NCBI RefSeq assembly: GCF_018402495.1
Contig: NZ_JAGYIU010000001.1
Span: forward strand, 930,001 to 994,000
Source of the DNA: Pseudoalteromonas sp.
GTDB lineage: Bacteria; Pseudomonadota; Gammaproteobacteria; Enterobacterales; Alteromonadaceae
DNA length: 64,000 nt
Direction: 5' to 3'
Shown here in pieces: positions 29,215 to 38,661 of the stretch. The translations under genes and the position numbers were made by a program. Below the pieces are notes generated by a model. The model did no database searches. It was not told the origin of the DNA and saw only the letters and a program-made list of their open reading frames with translations. The first letter of the stretch is position 1. Each line of letters begins with the position of its first letter.

Positions 29215-29673
29215 ATGGTTTATACCGTTGACAAAGTTGATTGGCAAAGTGAAAAAAGTCAACTGCAACATATAAGGGAGCGAGTGTTTGTATATGAGTT
29301 ACATATTCCTAAACGTATTGAGTTTGATAACTTAGATGCACTCGCTCAACATATTCTGGTCACCGATAATATGCACTCACCTGTTTCCACAGGTCGATTA
29401 TGTAATGATGGTTTAATTGGTAGAATCGCCGTATTGCCGCAGCATCGCAACCGCAATGTTTATAAGTCACTGCTTAATTTCATTGTTAAGTTAGCAGCGG
29501 AGCAAGGTATTGAAGCAATCAGTATTAATTGTATTTTAAACGAAGTAGAACGATTCAAAAATAATGGGTTTATTCAGCAAGGCCACGTCTTTATGGAAGC
29601 AGGTATCCCAAGGCAACGTATGCAGTGCCCTATTGCATGCTTTGAAACACGACCATTTACTTTAGTGCATTAA
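29215..29673 (+). CDS. GNAT-family N-acetyltransferase
   Basis: A 152-residue protein of the ElaA/GNAT type: RERVFVYELHIPKRIEFDNLD at the N-terminus, then STGRL and IGRIAVLPQHRNRNVYKSLL, the acetyl-CoA binding strand and helix. The binding-loop consensus (R/QxxGxG/A) is degenerate here: QHRNRN has no glycine. The end of the fold (NGFIQQGHVFMEAGIPRQRM) is typical. A very strong AGGAGG site precedes the ATG. It probably forms one transcript with roxA and ends at a bidirectional terminator. The substrate is unknown. Confidence 0.88.
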   Translation: MVYTVDKVDWQSEKSQLQHIRERVFVYELHIPKRIEFDNLDALAQHILVTDNMHSPVSTGRLCNDGLIGRIAVLPQHRNRNVYKSLLNFIVKLAAEQGIEAISINCILNEVERFKNNGFIQQGHVFMEAGIPRQRMQCPIACFETRPFTLVH

Positions 29674-29674
29674 C

Positions 29675-29706
29675 GAAAAAACGAGCCACTTGGCTCGTTT
29701 TTTTCT
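29675..29706. terminator. Bidirectional terminator between the GNAT gene and alaA
   Basis: AAACGAGCC-ACTT-GGCTCGTTT stem-loop (29679-29700) flanked by A-run and T-run, between two convergent genes. Confidence 0.9.
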
Positions 29707-30924
29707 TTATTCTTGTCGGTAATCTTTGAAAAAACGCTGCATTTTCATCATTGCACTCGATAAATCATCTTTATTAGGTAAAAACACCAATCTAAAATGA
29801 TCAGGCTCTGGCCAGTTAAAGGCGCGCCCATGTACTAACAATATTTTTTCTGCTTTTAACAAATCAAACATCATTTGTTCATCGCTTTTAATATTGAATT
29901 TAGCGGTATCCACTTTAGGGAAAGCATAAAGCGCCCCTTTAGGCTTTTTACAACTAATTCCATCAATAGCATTTAAGCCGCGCCAAGCAATATCTCGTTG
30001 CACATATAAACGCCCACCGGGGTCAATTAAGCTATCAATTGACTGAACGCCACCCAATGCTTGCTGAATTGCATATTGTGCAGGCACATTGGCACAAAGA
30101 CGCATTGAGGCAAGAATATCTAAGCCTTTAATTAAATCTGTCATTAATGCGGTGCGGCCACTTAGCACCATCCAGCCCATTCTCAGCCCAGCAGCACGGT
30201 ATGTTTTAGCTAAGCCATTAAAGGTGATGATAGGGAGATCATCGCATAATGAACCAATAGAAGTATGGGTAACGCCGTCGTATAGAATTTTCTCGTATAT
30301 TTCATCGCTTAACAGCAAAAGCTTGTGCTCTCGAGCAATATTGATCAATTCTTCAAGTAAAGCGTCACTGTACACAGCCCCGGTTGGGTTGTTGGGATTA
30401 ATCAGCACTAATGCTTTTGTTTTAGAGGTGATTTTACTCTTAATATCATCAATGTCAGGAAACCAATCTTGCTCTTCATCACACAAGTAGTGAACCGGAT
30501 TACCACCTGCTAATTTTACCGAGGCAGTCCAAAGCGGATAATCTGGGGCAGGAATTAACACTTCATCATCATTATTCAACAGTGCTTGAGTAACCATTTG
30601 GATAAGCTCACTCACACCGTTGCCAATGTAAATATTATCAACGTCTAAATTGTGTAAGCCACGCTGTTGGTAGTGCTGATAAATAGCAACACGCGCAGAA
30701 TAAAGACCTTTAGAGTCACAGTATCCTTGAGCTGAATATAAATTACGAATGATATCGCGATGCATATCTTCTGGCATATCAAAGCCAAATGCGGCGGGGT
30801 TGCCTATATTAAGCTTTAATACTTTTTGGCCCTCATCCTCCATTTTTTTAGCTTGCACTAAAACGGGACCTCGGATGTCATAACAGACGCCGTCTAATTT
30901 ATGACTCTTTTTTATTTCTGACAT
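29707..30924 (-). CDS. alaA: Glutamate-pyruvate aminotransferase AlaA
   Basis: PLP-dependent class I aminotransferase that makes alanine from pyruvate and glutamate. The 405-residue protein has the PLP-binding lysine in NGLAKTYRAAGLRMGW, the NPNNPTG motif, and the SDEIYEKILYD segment. It is close in length and sequence pattern to E. coli AlaA (YfbQ). It is monocistronic, and its 3' end is set by the shared terminator. Confidence 0.94.
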   Translation of the reverse strand: MSEIKKSHKLDGVCYDIRGPVLVQAKKMEDEGQKVLKLNIGNPAAFGFDMPEDMHRDIIRNLYSAQGYCDSKGLYSARVAIYQHYQQRGLHNLDVDNIYIGNGVSELIQMVTQALLNNDDEVLIPAPDYPLWTASVKLAGGNPVHYLCDEEQDWFPDIDDIKSKITSKTKALVLINPNNPTGAVYSDALLEELINIAREHKLLLLSDEIYEKILYDGVTHTSIGSLCDDLPIITFNGLAKTYRAAGLRMGWMVLSGRTALMTDLIKGLDILASMRLCANVPAQYAIQQALGGVQSIDSLIDPGGRLYVQRDIAWRGLNAIDGISCKKPKGALYAFPKVDTAKFNIKSDEQMMFDLLKAEKILLVHGRAFNWPEPDHFRLVFLPNKDDLSSAMMKMQRFFKDYRQE

Positions 30925-31052
30925 TGTTACCTCTAAAGAGCAAGTTAATCATTAGACTAACTCAGTAAAGCCGTGAATTACTAGAAAAATTAAGCGCTTA
31001 AAACTGAAAAAAATTCACGTTAACACTCTTTTTTATTACTGTTGAAACACGT

Positions 31053-31397
31053 TTAGCGCTCAGCTAACCATGCATTTAGTTTTGCTTGTGAGCCAGTAAC
31101 TTGCGCCATTAATCCATCGGCTGCATCAACAGCCTGTTCGTCATTCCCATTATTTAAATTATATTCAATTAAACGGGCAACTTCGGCTAAACTTGCCGCA
31201 CCAAATTGAGCGGCGTTTGATTTAAGGCTATGAGAGTGGCGAATAGCGGCCTCTTTATCTTGCCCAAGCGCAGCAATTGCTTCGTTACCCAACCGCTCAA
31301 ATTCCGCACAACAAAATTCCAGTGTCTCTGGAAATTGTTCACCTAATAGCGATTCCATACTTTCTAAAGCGGATTCGTCAATATTTATCTCTGTCAT
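31053..31397 (-). CDS. Stand-alone histidine phosphotransfer (Hpt) protein
   Basis: A 114-residue protein consisting of one Hpt domain, an all-helical phosphorelay intermediate between hybrid histidine kinases and response regulators. The phospho-accepting histidine is in RHSHSLKSNAAQFGA (second His, HSLKS). I chose ATG 31397 because AAGG is 7 bases upstream; the TTG and ATG further up do not fit. No kinase or regulator gene is next to it, so its partners are encoded elsewhere. Confidence 0.88.
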   Translation of the reverse strand: MTEINIDESALESMESLLGEQFPETLEFCCAEFERLGNEAIAALGQDKEAAIRHSHSLKSNAAQFGAASLAEVARLIEYNLNNGNDEQAVDAADGLMAQVTGSQAKLNAWLAER

Positions 31398-31529
31398 ATT
31401 CATGCCTTTCAATACGGTCCATCGATTTTCTTCTTATCCCTTACTCTATATCTAAGCACAAAAAAAACCAACTTTATTAGTGCAAAAATGTATAATTACG
31501 GCAAATGTACCAACGAAATAGTGTATTCA

Positions 31530-32123
31530 ATGGCACGTCCTCTTTGTAAACAGTGTAACTTTTCGCTAAGTACTTGTATTTGCAGCGCAATTACCCGTGT
31601 TAATAACCAAACACAGGTTATTATTTTGCAGCACCCCAGTGAAGCAAAAGTTAGCAAAAATACGGCGCAGCTATTAGCTTTGGGTTTAACCCACTGTAAA
31701 ATTATTAGAGGCGAAAATAATCAGGACTTCGCCTTTTTACAGAACCTGCCTATTGAATCGAGCGTATTACTCTACCCAAGCGAGAGCGCCGTAAAATTAG
31801 ACCGACCGAATAGTAAAGAAAACCTTCAAGAGATTACGCATTTAATTGTGATTGATGGTACATGGAATAAAGCCTTTAAAATTTTGCAATTAACCCCGTT
31901 ATTACAACAGTTTAAAACGGTAAGCTTTAGCAATATTCCCACCAACCGTTATGCTATTCGTAAAGCCCCTAGAGCAGATAGTTTATCGACACTAGAAGCA
32001 GTAGCACATAGTTTATGGCTCATAGAAGCACTAAACCCTGCGCCCTTGTATGGTTTATTAGAGGAATTAATAAAAAAACAAACCCAACACATGCCCGCTC
32101 ACGTAAAAGCACGTTACTTGTAA
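31530..32123 (+). CDS. DTW-domain tRNA-uridine aminocarboxypropyltransferase
   Basis: Member of the DTW family, which installs acp3U on tRNA using S-adenosylmethionine. The 197-residue protein starts MARPLCKQC and has a zinc-type cysteine cluster (CKQCNFSLSTCIC), HPSEAKVSKNTAQLL, the DTW motif in the form IDGTWNKAFKI, and the NRYAIRKAP and ALEA-type helix near the end. An in-frame ATG at 31488 would add 14 residues, but that ATG lies directly against a TATAAT sequence (31491-31496) that looks like the promoter, so the shorter start is preferred. The E. coli relative is TapT (YfiP). Confidence 0.87.
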   Translation: MARPLCKQCNFSLSTCICSAITRVNNQTQVIILQHPSEAKVSKNTAQLLALGLTHCKIIRGENNQDFAFLQNLPIESSVLLYPSESAVKLDRPNSKENLQEITHLIVIDGTWNKAFKILQLTPLLQQFKTVSFSNIPTNRYAIRKAPRADSLSTLEAVAHSLWLIEALNPAPLYGLLEELIKKQTQHMPAHVKARYL

Positions 32124-32148
32124 TGTATGAGCTGAAATAAAATAACCG

Positions 32149-32934
32149 ATGCGTAATACCACATCTCGATTAAAACGCGGATTTTCTCGCCAAGGCCCCG
32201 ACTATCGTTTTGACGATCAAGTCGATTTTAGTGATATAAGAACCACTTTTGGTTTTCGTTCTATGGTGGTTGGTAAATGGGTTACTAAAGAAGAGCGCTT
32301 TATTAGTGCCAACTTAATTTATGATGCGCTGGCTGATTTAGCGCAGATTTTGCATTTACCACCCACTGCCATTGGCCTTCGTGGCAAACTTAATTTCGCT
32401 TTTGGTCACGGTGGACAAAAAGGCGTGCAAGCACATTATAATGCGTATGACCAAACCTTAGCACTGGCTAAAAATGCAGGCGGTGGCGCTTTAGCCCATG
32501 AATGGTTTCATGCTTTTGATCATCATATTAGTGAGCATTTGTTTAAATCAAAAACCCGCTTTGGTTTCGCTTCTAAGTTATGGTTATCACACTCTCCCGA
32601 CTTAAGCCATCCACTTAATGATGCACTTAATGAATTTTATAAAGAGGTGTTTTTAGAGCAAAGCGGTGAACATGCCAATGAATTTGTAAATAAATGCATT
32701 GCGTTTGATAAAGCGCATAATCAGCAGTATATGAGTATGCCAGAGGAGCTTGCTGCTCGGTGTTTTGAAGCCTGTATCAACGAGCATCAAACAATCAAAA
32801 ACAGTTTCTTAGTCGGCGGTTTGAGTAATAATAACTTAATTTATCCTGAGCTAAAGCACACGTTACACGCCAATGAAGCGCTTAACCATTATTTTCAACT
32901 ATTAGGTTATGCGCTTCATCAACTAGAAAAATAA
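32149..32934 (+). CDS. CLCA_X / LPD1-like protein with HExxH-type motif
   Basis: A 261-residue protein of the CLCA_X type, related to the large polyvalent protein-associated domain LPD1, known from multidomain proteins of phages and conjugative elements. The FGFRSMVVGKWVTKEERF segment is the family signature. HEWFHAFDHH at about residues 122-131 with a downstream Glu-rich helix (PEELAARCFEA) resembles a zinc metallopeptidase site. No signal peptide. It lies 25 bases after the DTW gene and may share its transcript. No function has been assigned that I know of; protease activity is an inference from the motif. Confidence 0.75.
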   Translation: MRNTTSRLKRGFSRQGPDYRFDDQVDFSDIRTTFGFRSMVVGKWVTKEERFISANLIYDALADLAQILHLPPTAIGLRGKLNFAFGHGGQKGVQAHYNAYDQTLALAKNAGGGALAHEWFHAFDHHISEHLFKSKTRFGFASKLWLSHSPDLSHPLNDALNEFYKEVFLEQSGEHANEFVNKCIAFDKAHNQQYMSMPEELAARCFEACINEHQTIKNSFLVGGLSNNNLIYPELKHTLHANEALNHYFQLLGYALHQLEK

Positions 32935-32950
32935 GCTATTGTTTAGCTTA
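32932..32950. terminator. Short hairpin between convergent CLCA_X and dcd genes
   Basis: A 7-bp stem (TAAGCTA/TAGCTTA, 5-base loop) overlaps the CLCA_X stop codon and lies next to the dcd stop. No clear U-run, so this is a weak candidate. Confidence 0.35.
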
Positions 32951-32951
32951 G

Positions 32952-33536
32952 TTATTTATCGTCACTGATACGGCTTGCTACCGCACTATTCTGATCTTTA
33001 TATTTTGCATCAATGCGGGTGTTATAAGGGCTTTCACACGGACCGGTAAGTGTTTCAAAACTCATTGCGCCAATTTTCATCATAGGTCTGAGCGCAAGCG
33101 GCAGCTTACCAGAGTTATAAAACTCTAAAACAATATTACCACTCCAACCAGGATCGATTCTGTGTGCTGTAACATGCACCATTAAACCCAAACGTGCCAG
33201 CGATGAACGCCCGTCTAACCAACCAACAATGTCTGCAGGTAGGGTTACTTTTTCATAGGTTATTGCCAACGCAAGCTCGCCAGGATGTAGAAAAAACGCT
33301 TCGCCTTCAGCTAATACAATTTCGTCGCTCATGATTGATTCTAACGCTTTATTAAGCTGATCTTTTGGACCACTTAAATCAACATAAGCGGCATTATGGG
33401 CATGAAATGTTCTAAACTTATTACCTAAGCGAAGATCAGCGGTAACCCCTGAAATCATTTCACTCGTTGGCGCGGGCTCGATAACAATGCGCCCATCGTT
33501 TAAGTATTCTTTAATATGTGTATCTGAAAGTCTCAT
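32952..33536 (-). CDS. dcd: dCTP deaminase
   Basis: Deaminates dCTP to dUTP for thymidylate synthesis. The 194-residue protein has the dUTPase-like fold with [14 protein letters not shown] (catalytic Glu/Ser-Arg region), [22 protein letters not shown] strand and the C-terminal [15 protein letters not shown] segment that closes over the substrate. The start is 2 bases from the apbC stop, so the two genes form one unit, a neighbour pair also seen in other gammaproteobacteria. Confidence 0.97.
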   Translation of the reverse strand: MRLSDTHIKEYLNDGRIVIEPAPTSEMISGVTADLRLGNKFRTFHAHNAAYVDLSGPKDQLNKALESIMSDEIVLAEGEAFFLHPGELALAITYEKVTLPADIVGWLDGRSSLARLGLMVHVTAHRIDPGWSGNIVLEFYNSGKLPLALRPMMKIGAMSFETLTGPCESPYNTRIDAKYKDQNSAVASRISDDK

Positions 33537-33538
33537 TT

Positions 33539-34615
33539 TTAATCTTCCGTAATCACAACGTCAATCGCGTTGTGATGTTGTTGATAGTAAAGCGTGCTGG
33601 CAATCAATCGTGCGGCCGCGCTGTAAGTTTTGCTAATAACCGCATCTGTATCATCGGCAATCAACTTACCTTGCTCAGAGGATTCTCTGATATCAATCGC
33701 AAGCGGAATATGCGAAAGCACAGGCACACCATACTTAAGGGCTAATTTTTGTGCACCGTCTTTACCAAATACATGGTTGGCCTCGCCGCAATGCCCACAA
33801 ATGTAATGGCTCATATTTTCAATCAAACCGAGCACTGGCACATTTACTTTATTAAACATAGCAATACCCTTTTGCGCATCAGCAAGCGCTAAGTCTTGTG
33901 GCGTCGTGACAATCACGGTGCCACTGGCTGGCACTTTTTGGCTCATGGTTAATTGAATATCACCGGTACCTGGCGGCATATCTACAATTAAATAATCAAG
34001 TTCACCCCAATCGGTTTCATTTAAAAGTTGACTAAGCGCGCCAGAGGCCATTGGACCGCGCCATACGGTGGCATCATCGCTGGGGACTAAAAAACCGATA
34101 GATTGCGCTTTAATACCATTGGCATCAAACGGTTGTAATTGTTTATTGTCTTTTGTAACCGGCTCACAGCCAACTAATCCTAACAACATAGGAATTGACG
34201 GACCATAAATGTCGGCATCCAGTATGCCTACTTTTGCGCCTTCATTTTTAAGCGAGCCCGCAAGATTTACAGCCGTAGTAGATTTACCCACCCCACCTTT
34301 TCCTGAGGCGACTAAAACAATATGTTTAATGGCTTTAAATTTCGCAGCCTCTTTAAGGTGAACACTAGCCGTTACGTTTACATCAATCTTTAAACGCTCA
34401 GTCAAAAATTGAGCCACATGCGGCATTTCAGATTGCGCCGCAAAAGGGAGATTGAGTTTAACCGTAATTGATTTATCAGTGTTTTGAGTGATATCAGCAA
34501 TGAAATCTTGCTCAATACCCACAGCGAAAGCGGCACTGCGATAGGCCGCTAGAGCAGAAATAATCGGTTGTTTTTGCACCGATTTTGCAGAGAATAGTTT
34601 CGACAGTCCAAACAT
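33539..34615 (-). CDS. apbC: Iron-sulfur cluster carrier ApbC (Mrp)
   Basis: P-loop ATPase that binds and transfers Fe-S clusters. The 358-residue protein has an N-terminal MIP18-like region (about 1-95), the deviant Walker [30 protein letters not shown], the Walker B-type [13 protein letters not shown], and the CxxC cluster ligands in [14 protein letters not shown]. It lies divergent from metG, as mrp and metG do in E. coli, with the start sites in a 177-base shared control region. Confidence 0.96.
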   Translation of the reverse strand: MFGLSKLFSAKSVQKQPIISALAAYRSAAFAVGIEQDFIADITQNTDKSITVKLNLPFAAQSEMPHVAQFLTERLKIDVNVTASVHLKEAAKFKAIKHIVLVASGKGGVGKSTTAVNLAGSLKNEGAKVGILDADIYGPSIPMLLGLVGCEPVTKDNKQLQPFDANGIKAQSIGFLVPSDDATVWRGPMASGALSQLLNETDWGELDYLIVDMPPGTGDIQLTMSQKVPASGTVIVTTPQDLALADAQKGIAMFNKVNVPVLGLIENMSHYICGHCGEANHVFGKDGAQKLALKYGVPVLSHIPLAIDIRESSEQGKLIADDTDAVISKTYSAAARLIASTLYYQQHHNAIDVVITED

Positions 34616-34792
34616 AGCAATAAAATAGCGTTTCTTTGATGAAAAGTGCCACGGAATTATGTAACATTCAGGGCATTAACACCAGTCAATTAGTAAATAT
34701 CGATAAGCAGTGTGCTCTGTTATCACTTTGCTTACCGATAATGTAATAATTTTCATCTGTTCCTGACTAGGAACGCTTAATTCGGAATGATT

Positions 34793-36817
34793 ATGGCACA
34801 GCGAAAGATCCTGATTACTAGCGCATTACCTTATGCCAATGGCCCTACCCATTTAGGGCATTTATTAGAGTATATTCAAACTGATATTTGGTCGCGTTTT
34901 CAAAAACTACAAGGCCACGAAGCGTACTATGTGTGCGCCGATGATGCTCATGGCACACCTATTATGCTTAATGCGCAAAAGCAAGGGATCACGCCTGAGG
35001 AAATGGTAAAAAACGTTAGCATCGAGCGCCAACGCGACTTTGCTGATTTTAATATCAAATTTGATAATTACCACAGTACCCATAGCCAAGAGAATAAAGA
35101 ATTTAGTGAGCTTATTTATAATCGCCTTAACGATGCAGGTCATATTAAAAAGCACACTATTTCACAGTTATTCGATCCAGAAAAAGGCATTTTTCTGCCA
35201 GATCGCTTTGTCACCGGCACATGCCCTACCTGTAAATCGGAAGATCAAAACGGGGATAGCTGTGATGCCTGTGGCGCAACCTACAGCCCAACCGAGCTGA
35301 TTAACCCACGCTCTGTTATGTCAGGTGCTGAACCTATTTTAAAAGACTCTGAGCATTACTTTTTTGATTTACCCGCCTTTGAAGGCATGCTAAAAGAATG
35401 GCTACACTCTGGTACAATTCAACAAGAAATGGCCAACAAGTTAGATGAGTGGTTTGCCGATGGTCTCCAGCAGTGGGACATTAGCCGTGATGCACCTTAT
35501 TTTGGTTTTGAAATTCCAAACGCACCAGGTAAATACTTTTACGTATGGCTAGATGCGCCTATTGGTTATATGGCGAGCTTTAAAAACTTATGTGATAAAC
35601 AGGGCATCGACTTTGATGCATTTTGGCAAGAAGGTTCAGACGCTGAGCTTTATCACTTTATTGGTAAAGACATCATCTATTTCCACAGTCTATTTTGGCC
35701 TGCTATGTTAGAAGGCGCTCAATTTAGAAAGCCAACTAACGTATTCGCCCATGGTTTTGTTACGGTCAATGGCGCAAAAATGTCTAAATCAAAAGGCACG
35801 TTTATTAAAGCGCGTACTTATTTAGATAACCTAGACCCAGAATTTTTACGTTACTACTACGCAGCTAAACTTAATAGTGGCATTACCGATTTAGATTTAA
35901 ACCTTGAAGATTTTGCACAACGTGTAAACTCAGACTTAGTGGGTAAAGTAGTGAATATTGCCAGTCGTTGTGCTGGTTTTATTACTAAAAAGTTCGACGG
36001 TAAGCTGAGCAATACAGTTATGCAACCTCAATTGCTTGCAGAATTCCAGAACGCATCAGCGACAATCACCGAATATTACGAGAACCGTGAATACAGCCGC
36101 GCAATTCGTGAAATCATGGCACTTGCTGATAAAGCAAACCAGTTCATTGATAATGCCGCGCCTTGGGTGCTTATTAAAGATGAGTCAAAGCAAGAAGAAG
36201 CGCATCAGGTTTGTTCACTAGGACTTAACCTATTTCGCGTGTTGATCACTTACTTAAAACCAGTGTTACCAGGCATGGCAAGTAATGTTGAAGCCTTTTT
36301 AAATGATGAATTATCTTGGCAGGGTGCGCAAACAGCGTTAGTAAACCACCCTATCAATAAATTTAAGCCGTTAATGCAACGTGTAGAAATGGATAAAGTG
36401 AATAAAATGGTTGAAGAATCAAAAGAAAGTTTAGTTGCTGAAAAAGACAAAATCGATCCTAATAGCCCGCTTGCGAAAGAGCCTATTAGCGAAGAGATTG
36501 AGTTTGATGACTTTGCAAAGGTAGACCTGCGTGTTGCTAAAATTGCCAAAGCAGAGCACGTAGAAGGCGCTGACAAGCTGCTTAAATTAACCCTTGATTT
36601 AGGCGGTGAAACTCGCCAAGTGTTTGCTGGAATTAAATCGGCTTACGCGCCAGAAGACATTGAAGGTAAATTAACGGTAATGGTTGCTAACCTCAAACCA
36701 CGTAAAATGCGTTTTGGAATGTCTGAAGGCATGGTACTTGCTGCAGGCCCTGGTGGTAAAGAAATTTACATTCTTAACCCAGACGACGGCTCTGAGCCGG
36801 GTATGCGCGTAATGTAA
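34793..36817 (+). CDS. metG: Methionyl-tRNA synthetase
   Basis: Charges tRNA-Met. The 674-residue class I enzyme has the HIGH-type sequence [19 protein letters not shown], a zinc knuckle with four cysteines ([18 protein letters not shown]), the KMSKS motif ([10 protein letters not shown]), an anticodon-binding domain, and a C-terminal EMAP-like tRNA-binding dimerisation domain from about residue 570 ([18 protein letters not shown]). I chose ATG 34793, which has GGAA five bases upstream; the ATG two codons earlier (34787) would overlap that site. It has a strong terminator. Confidence 0.97.
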   Translation: MAQRKILITSALPYANGPTHLGHLLEYIQTDIWSRFQKLQGHEAYYVCADDAHGTPIMLNAQKQGITPEEMVKNVSIERQRDFADFNIKFDNYHSTHSQENKEFSELIYNRLNDAGHIKKHTISQLFDPEKGIFLPDRFVTGTCPTCKSEDQNGDSCDACGATYSPTELINPRSVMSGAEPILKDSEHYFFDLPAFEGMLKEWLHSGTIQQEMANKLDEWFADGLQQWDISRDAPYFGFEIPNAPGKYFYVWLDAPIGYMASFKNLCDKQGIDFDAFWQEGSDAELYHFIGKDIIYFHSLFWPAMLEGAQFRKPTNVFAHGFVTVNGAKMSKSKGTFIKARTYLDNLDPEFLRYYYAAKLNSGITDLDLNLEDFAQRVNSDLVGKVVNIASRCAGFITKKFDGKLSNTVMQPQLLAEFQNASATITEYYENREYSRAIREIMALADKANQFIDNAAPWVLIKDESKQEEAHQVCSLGLNLFRVLITYLKPVLPGMASNVEAFLNDELSWQGAQTALVNHPINKFKPLMQRVEMDKVNKMVEESKESLVAEKDKIDPNSPLAKEPISEEIEFDDFAKVDLRVAKIAKAEHVEGADKLLKLTLDLGGETRQVFAGIKSAYAPEDIEGKLTVMVANLKPRKMRFGMSEGMVLAAGPGGKEIYILNPDDGSEPGMRVM

Positions 36818-36830
36818 TTATTATCGCTTA

Positions 36831-36859
36831 AAGCCGCTAATATTTAGCGGCTTTTTTTT
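36831..36859 (+). terminator. Intrinsic terminator after metG
   Basis: Perfect 10-bp stem AAGCCGCTAA/TTAGCGGCTT with 3-base loop (36831-36853), then a run of Ts. It lies 13 bases after the metG stop. Confidence 0.93.
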
Positions 36860-36929
36860 CATCTGTTATTTAGCTATTCTAATGAGAATTTTTAACGCTG
36901 CTATTCTCTGGTTTGCTCCCTCAAAATGA

Positions 36930-37748
36930 TTAAGCATTATTGCGATTTTGTATTACTGCAACAACTTTTGCTAAGTGAATCACCAAGCTTTGCGAGCTAA
37001 TATACACAAACCAGTTTATATAGCGCACTTGAGGGTAAAAGCCTTGCCCCTGATTACCATAAATCCAAAAAGCACCAATAATAGCATCAGCCAATGCAGC
37101 AAGAGAAAGCCCTAAGCTCACCCACACTATTGGTTTGGGCGCGTTAATCGCACCATAGGCAACAACTAATACCAGACCCATAAGTCCAACAGCCGTTATC
37201 ACTAAGCTATAAACCCCTGTCATAGCTAAAATAGTATCTCCTGCCCCCTCAAGATACATAGAAGAGAACGACGCACTACTTAGCACCAACACAACAACAA
37301 AAAAAAGTGCACTTTTTATAAGCGACACCCGGCGTTTTATATTAAAAGCTAACACACAGGCTATAAATAAAAGGCTGTAACCAGGTGCAAAAAATAAGAT
37401 TGAATCCACTAAGTAATCATGTTTTATCAAGGTACTATAGCGATAATAGTGTTGGGGTAAATTAAAATTAACCACATCACCCGCGATACACAACAGAAAA
37501 GCGCCACAGCCTAAAAGAGCAATAAAGCGTAATTGTTGGTCTTTAAAACGTTTAAATACCCAAGCTGACATCGTTACACTATTAAACATAAGTAAGCAGA
37601 GCGAACTCAGAGTCAACAGCATTAAAACACGTTTATTTTCAGGCGCAAGTAGCCCTATTAACATCACAGCTAAAGCGCACAGCCAAGCTATAAAAGTAAT
37701 AATTTGATGCGGATGTTTTATAGATAACGGATTAATTGCACTATCCAA
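36930..37748 (-). CDS. Polytopic membrane protein, unknown family
   Basis: A 272-residue protein with about eight predicted membrane helices and no signal peptide. Polar residues inside or at the ends of helices are GDVVNFN (about residue 90) and ADAIIGAFW (about residue 225). The spacing loosely resembles YhhN/lysoplasmalogenase-type proteins, but the match is not good enough for a call. A 57-residue gene ends 47 bases upstream on the same strand, so the two may be cotranscribed. Confidence 0.65.
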   Translation of the reverse strand: MDSAINPLSIKHPHQIITFIAWLCALAVMLIGLLAPENKRVLMLLTLSSLCLLMFNSVTMSAWVFKRFKDQQLRFIALLGCGAFLLCIAGDVVNFNLPQHYYRYSTLIKHDYLVDSILFFAPGYSLLFIACVLAFNIKRRVSLIKSALFFVVVLVLSSASFSSMYLEGAGDTILAMTGVYSLVITAVGLMGLVLVVAYGAINAPKPIVWVSLGLSLAALADAIIGAFWIYGNQGQGFYPQVRYINWFVYISSQSLVIHLAKVVAVIQNRNNA

Positions 37749-37795
37749 CCTTTAAAATTAATAACGTTAACTTAGCAAGTTTTTATCGTCCAAGG

Positions 37796-37969
37796 CTATT
37801 TTTTGTTTTGCATGTGCTGCATTTCTTTTTGTATTTTAAGCCGACATTGCGCTAACTGTTCGAGTCGAATTGCTTTAATAGCGGCTAATGGATCTTGTGC
37901 ATTAAGTCCACCAGCATCATGGTTATTTTGTTGGTTTATTATTTTACTCTCACCGTGCTTATTGTGCAT
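37796..37969 (-). CDS. Small protein of 57 residues, unknown
   Basis: An ORF starting MHNKHGESKIINQQ and ending KIQKEMQHMQNKK, too short for routine calling. A purine-rich AAGAGAAAAG site precedes the ATG. The middle (DPLAAIKAIRLEQLAQCRLKIQKEMQ) is predicted to be one amphipathic, coiled-coil-like helix, which supports a real protein. It has no signal peptide and one Cys. It lies 47 bases upstream of the eight-helix protein gene and overlaps a longer antisense frame that looks random. Confidence 0.5.
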   Translation of the reverse strand: MHNKHGESKIINQQNNHDAGGLNAQDPLAAIKAIRLEQLAQCRLKIQKEMQHMQNKK

Positions 37970-38048
37970 ATCTTTTCTCTTGAAACTGTTTATCGATTTT
38001 AGGCGCGGTGCCTTAAGTAAAAAAGTGCTTAAACGCTAAACGATTTAC

Positions 38049-38076
38049 TTGAAAAACACCTGACACCCTGTATATT
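38049..38076 (+). promoter_or_regulatory. Sigma-70 type promoter of the DUF3365 gene
   Basis: TTGAAA (38049-38054), 16-base spacer, TATATT (38071-38076); the gene starts 29 bases downstream. Confidence 0.6.
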
Positions 38077-38104
38077 AGGACCTTCTAATATTTAGAGGTG
38101 TATT

Positions 38105-38647
38105 ATGCGCATTATTTTGCTTTTTTCCAGTTTATTTCTTTCATCCGCTGCTTTTGCTGGCAATACCGACGAGGCACGACAAACCATTAAGGCATTTTCA
38201 AGTGATTTAAAACAGGTGCTGGTTAGTACTATGAAGCAAAGCGGTTCATTAGCAGCAATTAGCGTATGTAATACAACGGCACCCGCTATTGCTTCACAAC
38301 ACAGCAACAGTCCTTGGCAAATTAGCCGCAGTGCTTTGAAAACTCGTAACTCAGATAATCAACCCGATGCATGGCTCAAAAATGTTTTATTAAACTTTGA
38401 ACAACGTAAGCTCAATGGCGAGCCGGTAGCAAGCATAGAATATCAAGAGCAAAGACCGGATGGCTGGTATTTTGTAAAAGCGATTCCTACTCAAAAAGCG
38501 TGTTTAGCGTGTCATGGCAGTCAGATTGACCCCACAGTTTCTAAAAAAATAGCGACTTTGTACCCTAATGATCAGGCAACTGATTTTAAACTGGGTGACA
38601 TTCGTGGCGCATTTGTTGTTAAAAGGGCCAGTGAAAATCACCAATGA
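38105..38647 (+). CDS. DUF3365 (Tll0287-like) c-type heme protein
   Basis: A 180-residue exported protein: signal peptide at residues 1-18 (SSAAFA followed by GNTDEA), then one DUF3365 domain. The heme attachment motif is CLACHG (CxxCH) at about residues 140-145, preceded by the GWYFVKAIPTQKA segment typical of the family. Members are periplasmic single-heme proteins with a PAS-like fold, proposed to sense redox state or small ligands; they are often fused to kinases, but here the protein stands alone. A second Cys near residue 57 (ISVCNTTAPAIA) is a family feature. Confidence 0.87.
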   Translation: MRIILLFSSLFLSSAAFAGNTDEARQTIKAFSSDLKQVLVSTMKQSGSLAAISVCNTTAPAIASQHSNSPWQISRSALKTRNSDNQPDAWLKNVLLNFEQRKLNGEPVASIEYQEQRPDGWYFVKAIPTQKACLACHGSQIDPTVSKKIATLYPNDQATDFKLGDIRGAFVVKRASENHQ

Positions 38648-38661
38648 TAACTCATTGAAGA

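Noticed and set aside
30089..30490. 133-codon plus-strand frame inside alaA
   Set aside because: Antisense shadow of a clear aminotransferase.
37803..38039. 78-codon plus-strand frame
   Set aside because: Cys/Ser/Leu-rich shadow of the 57-codon minus-strand ORF, which has the better ribosome-binding site and helical pattern.
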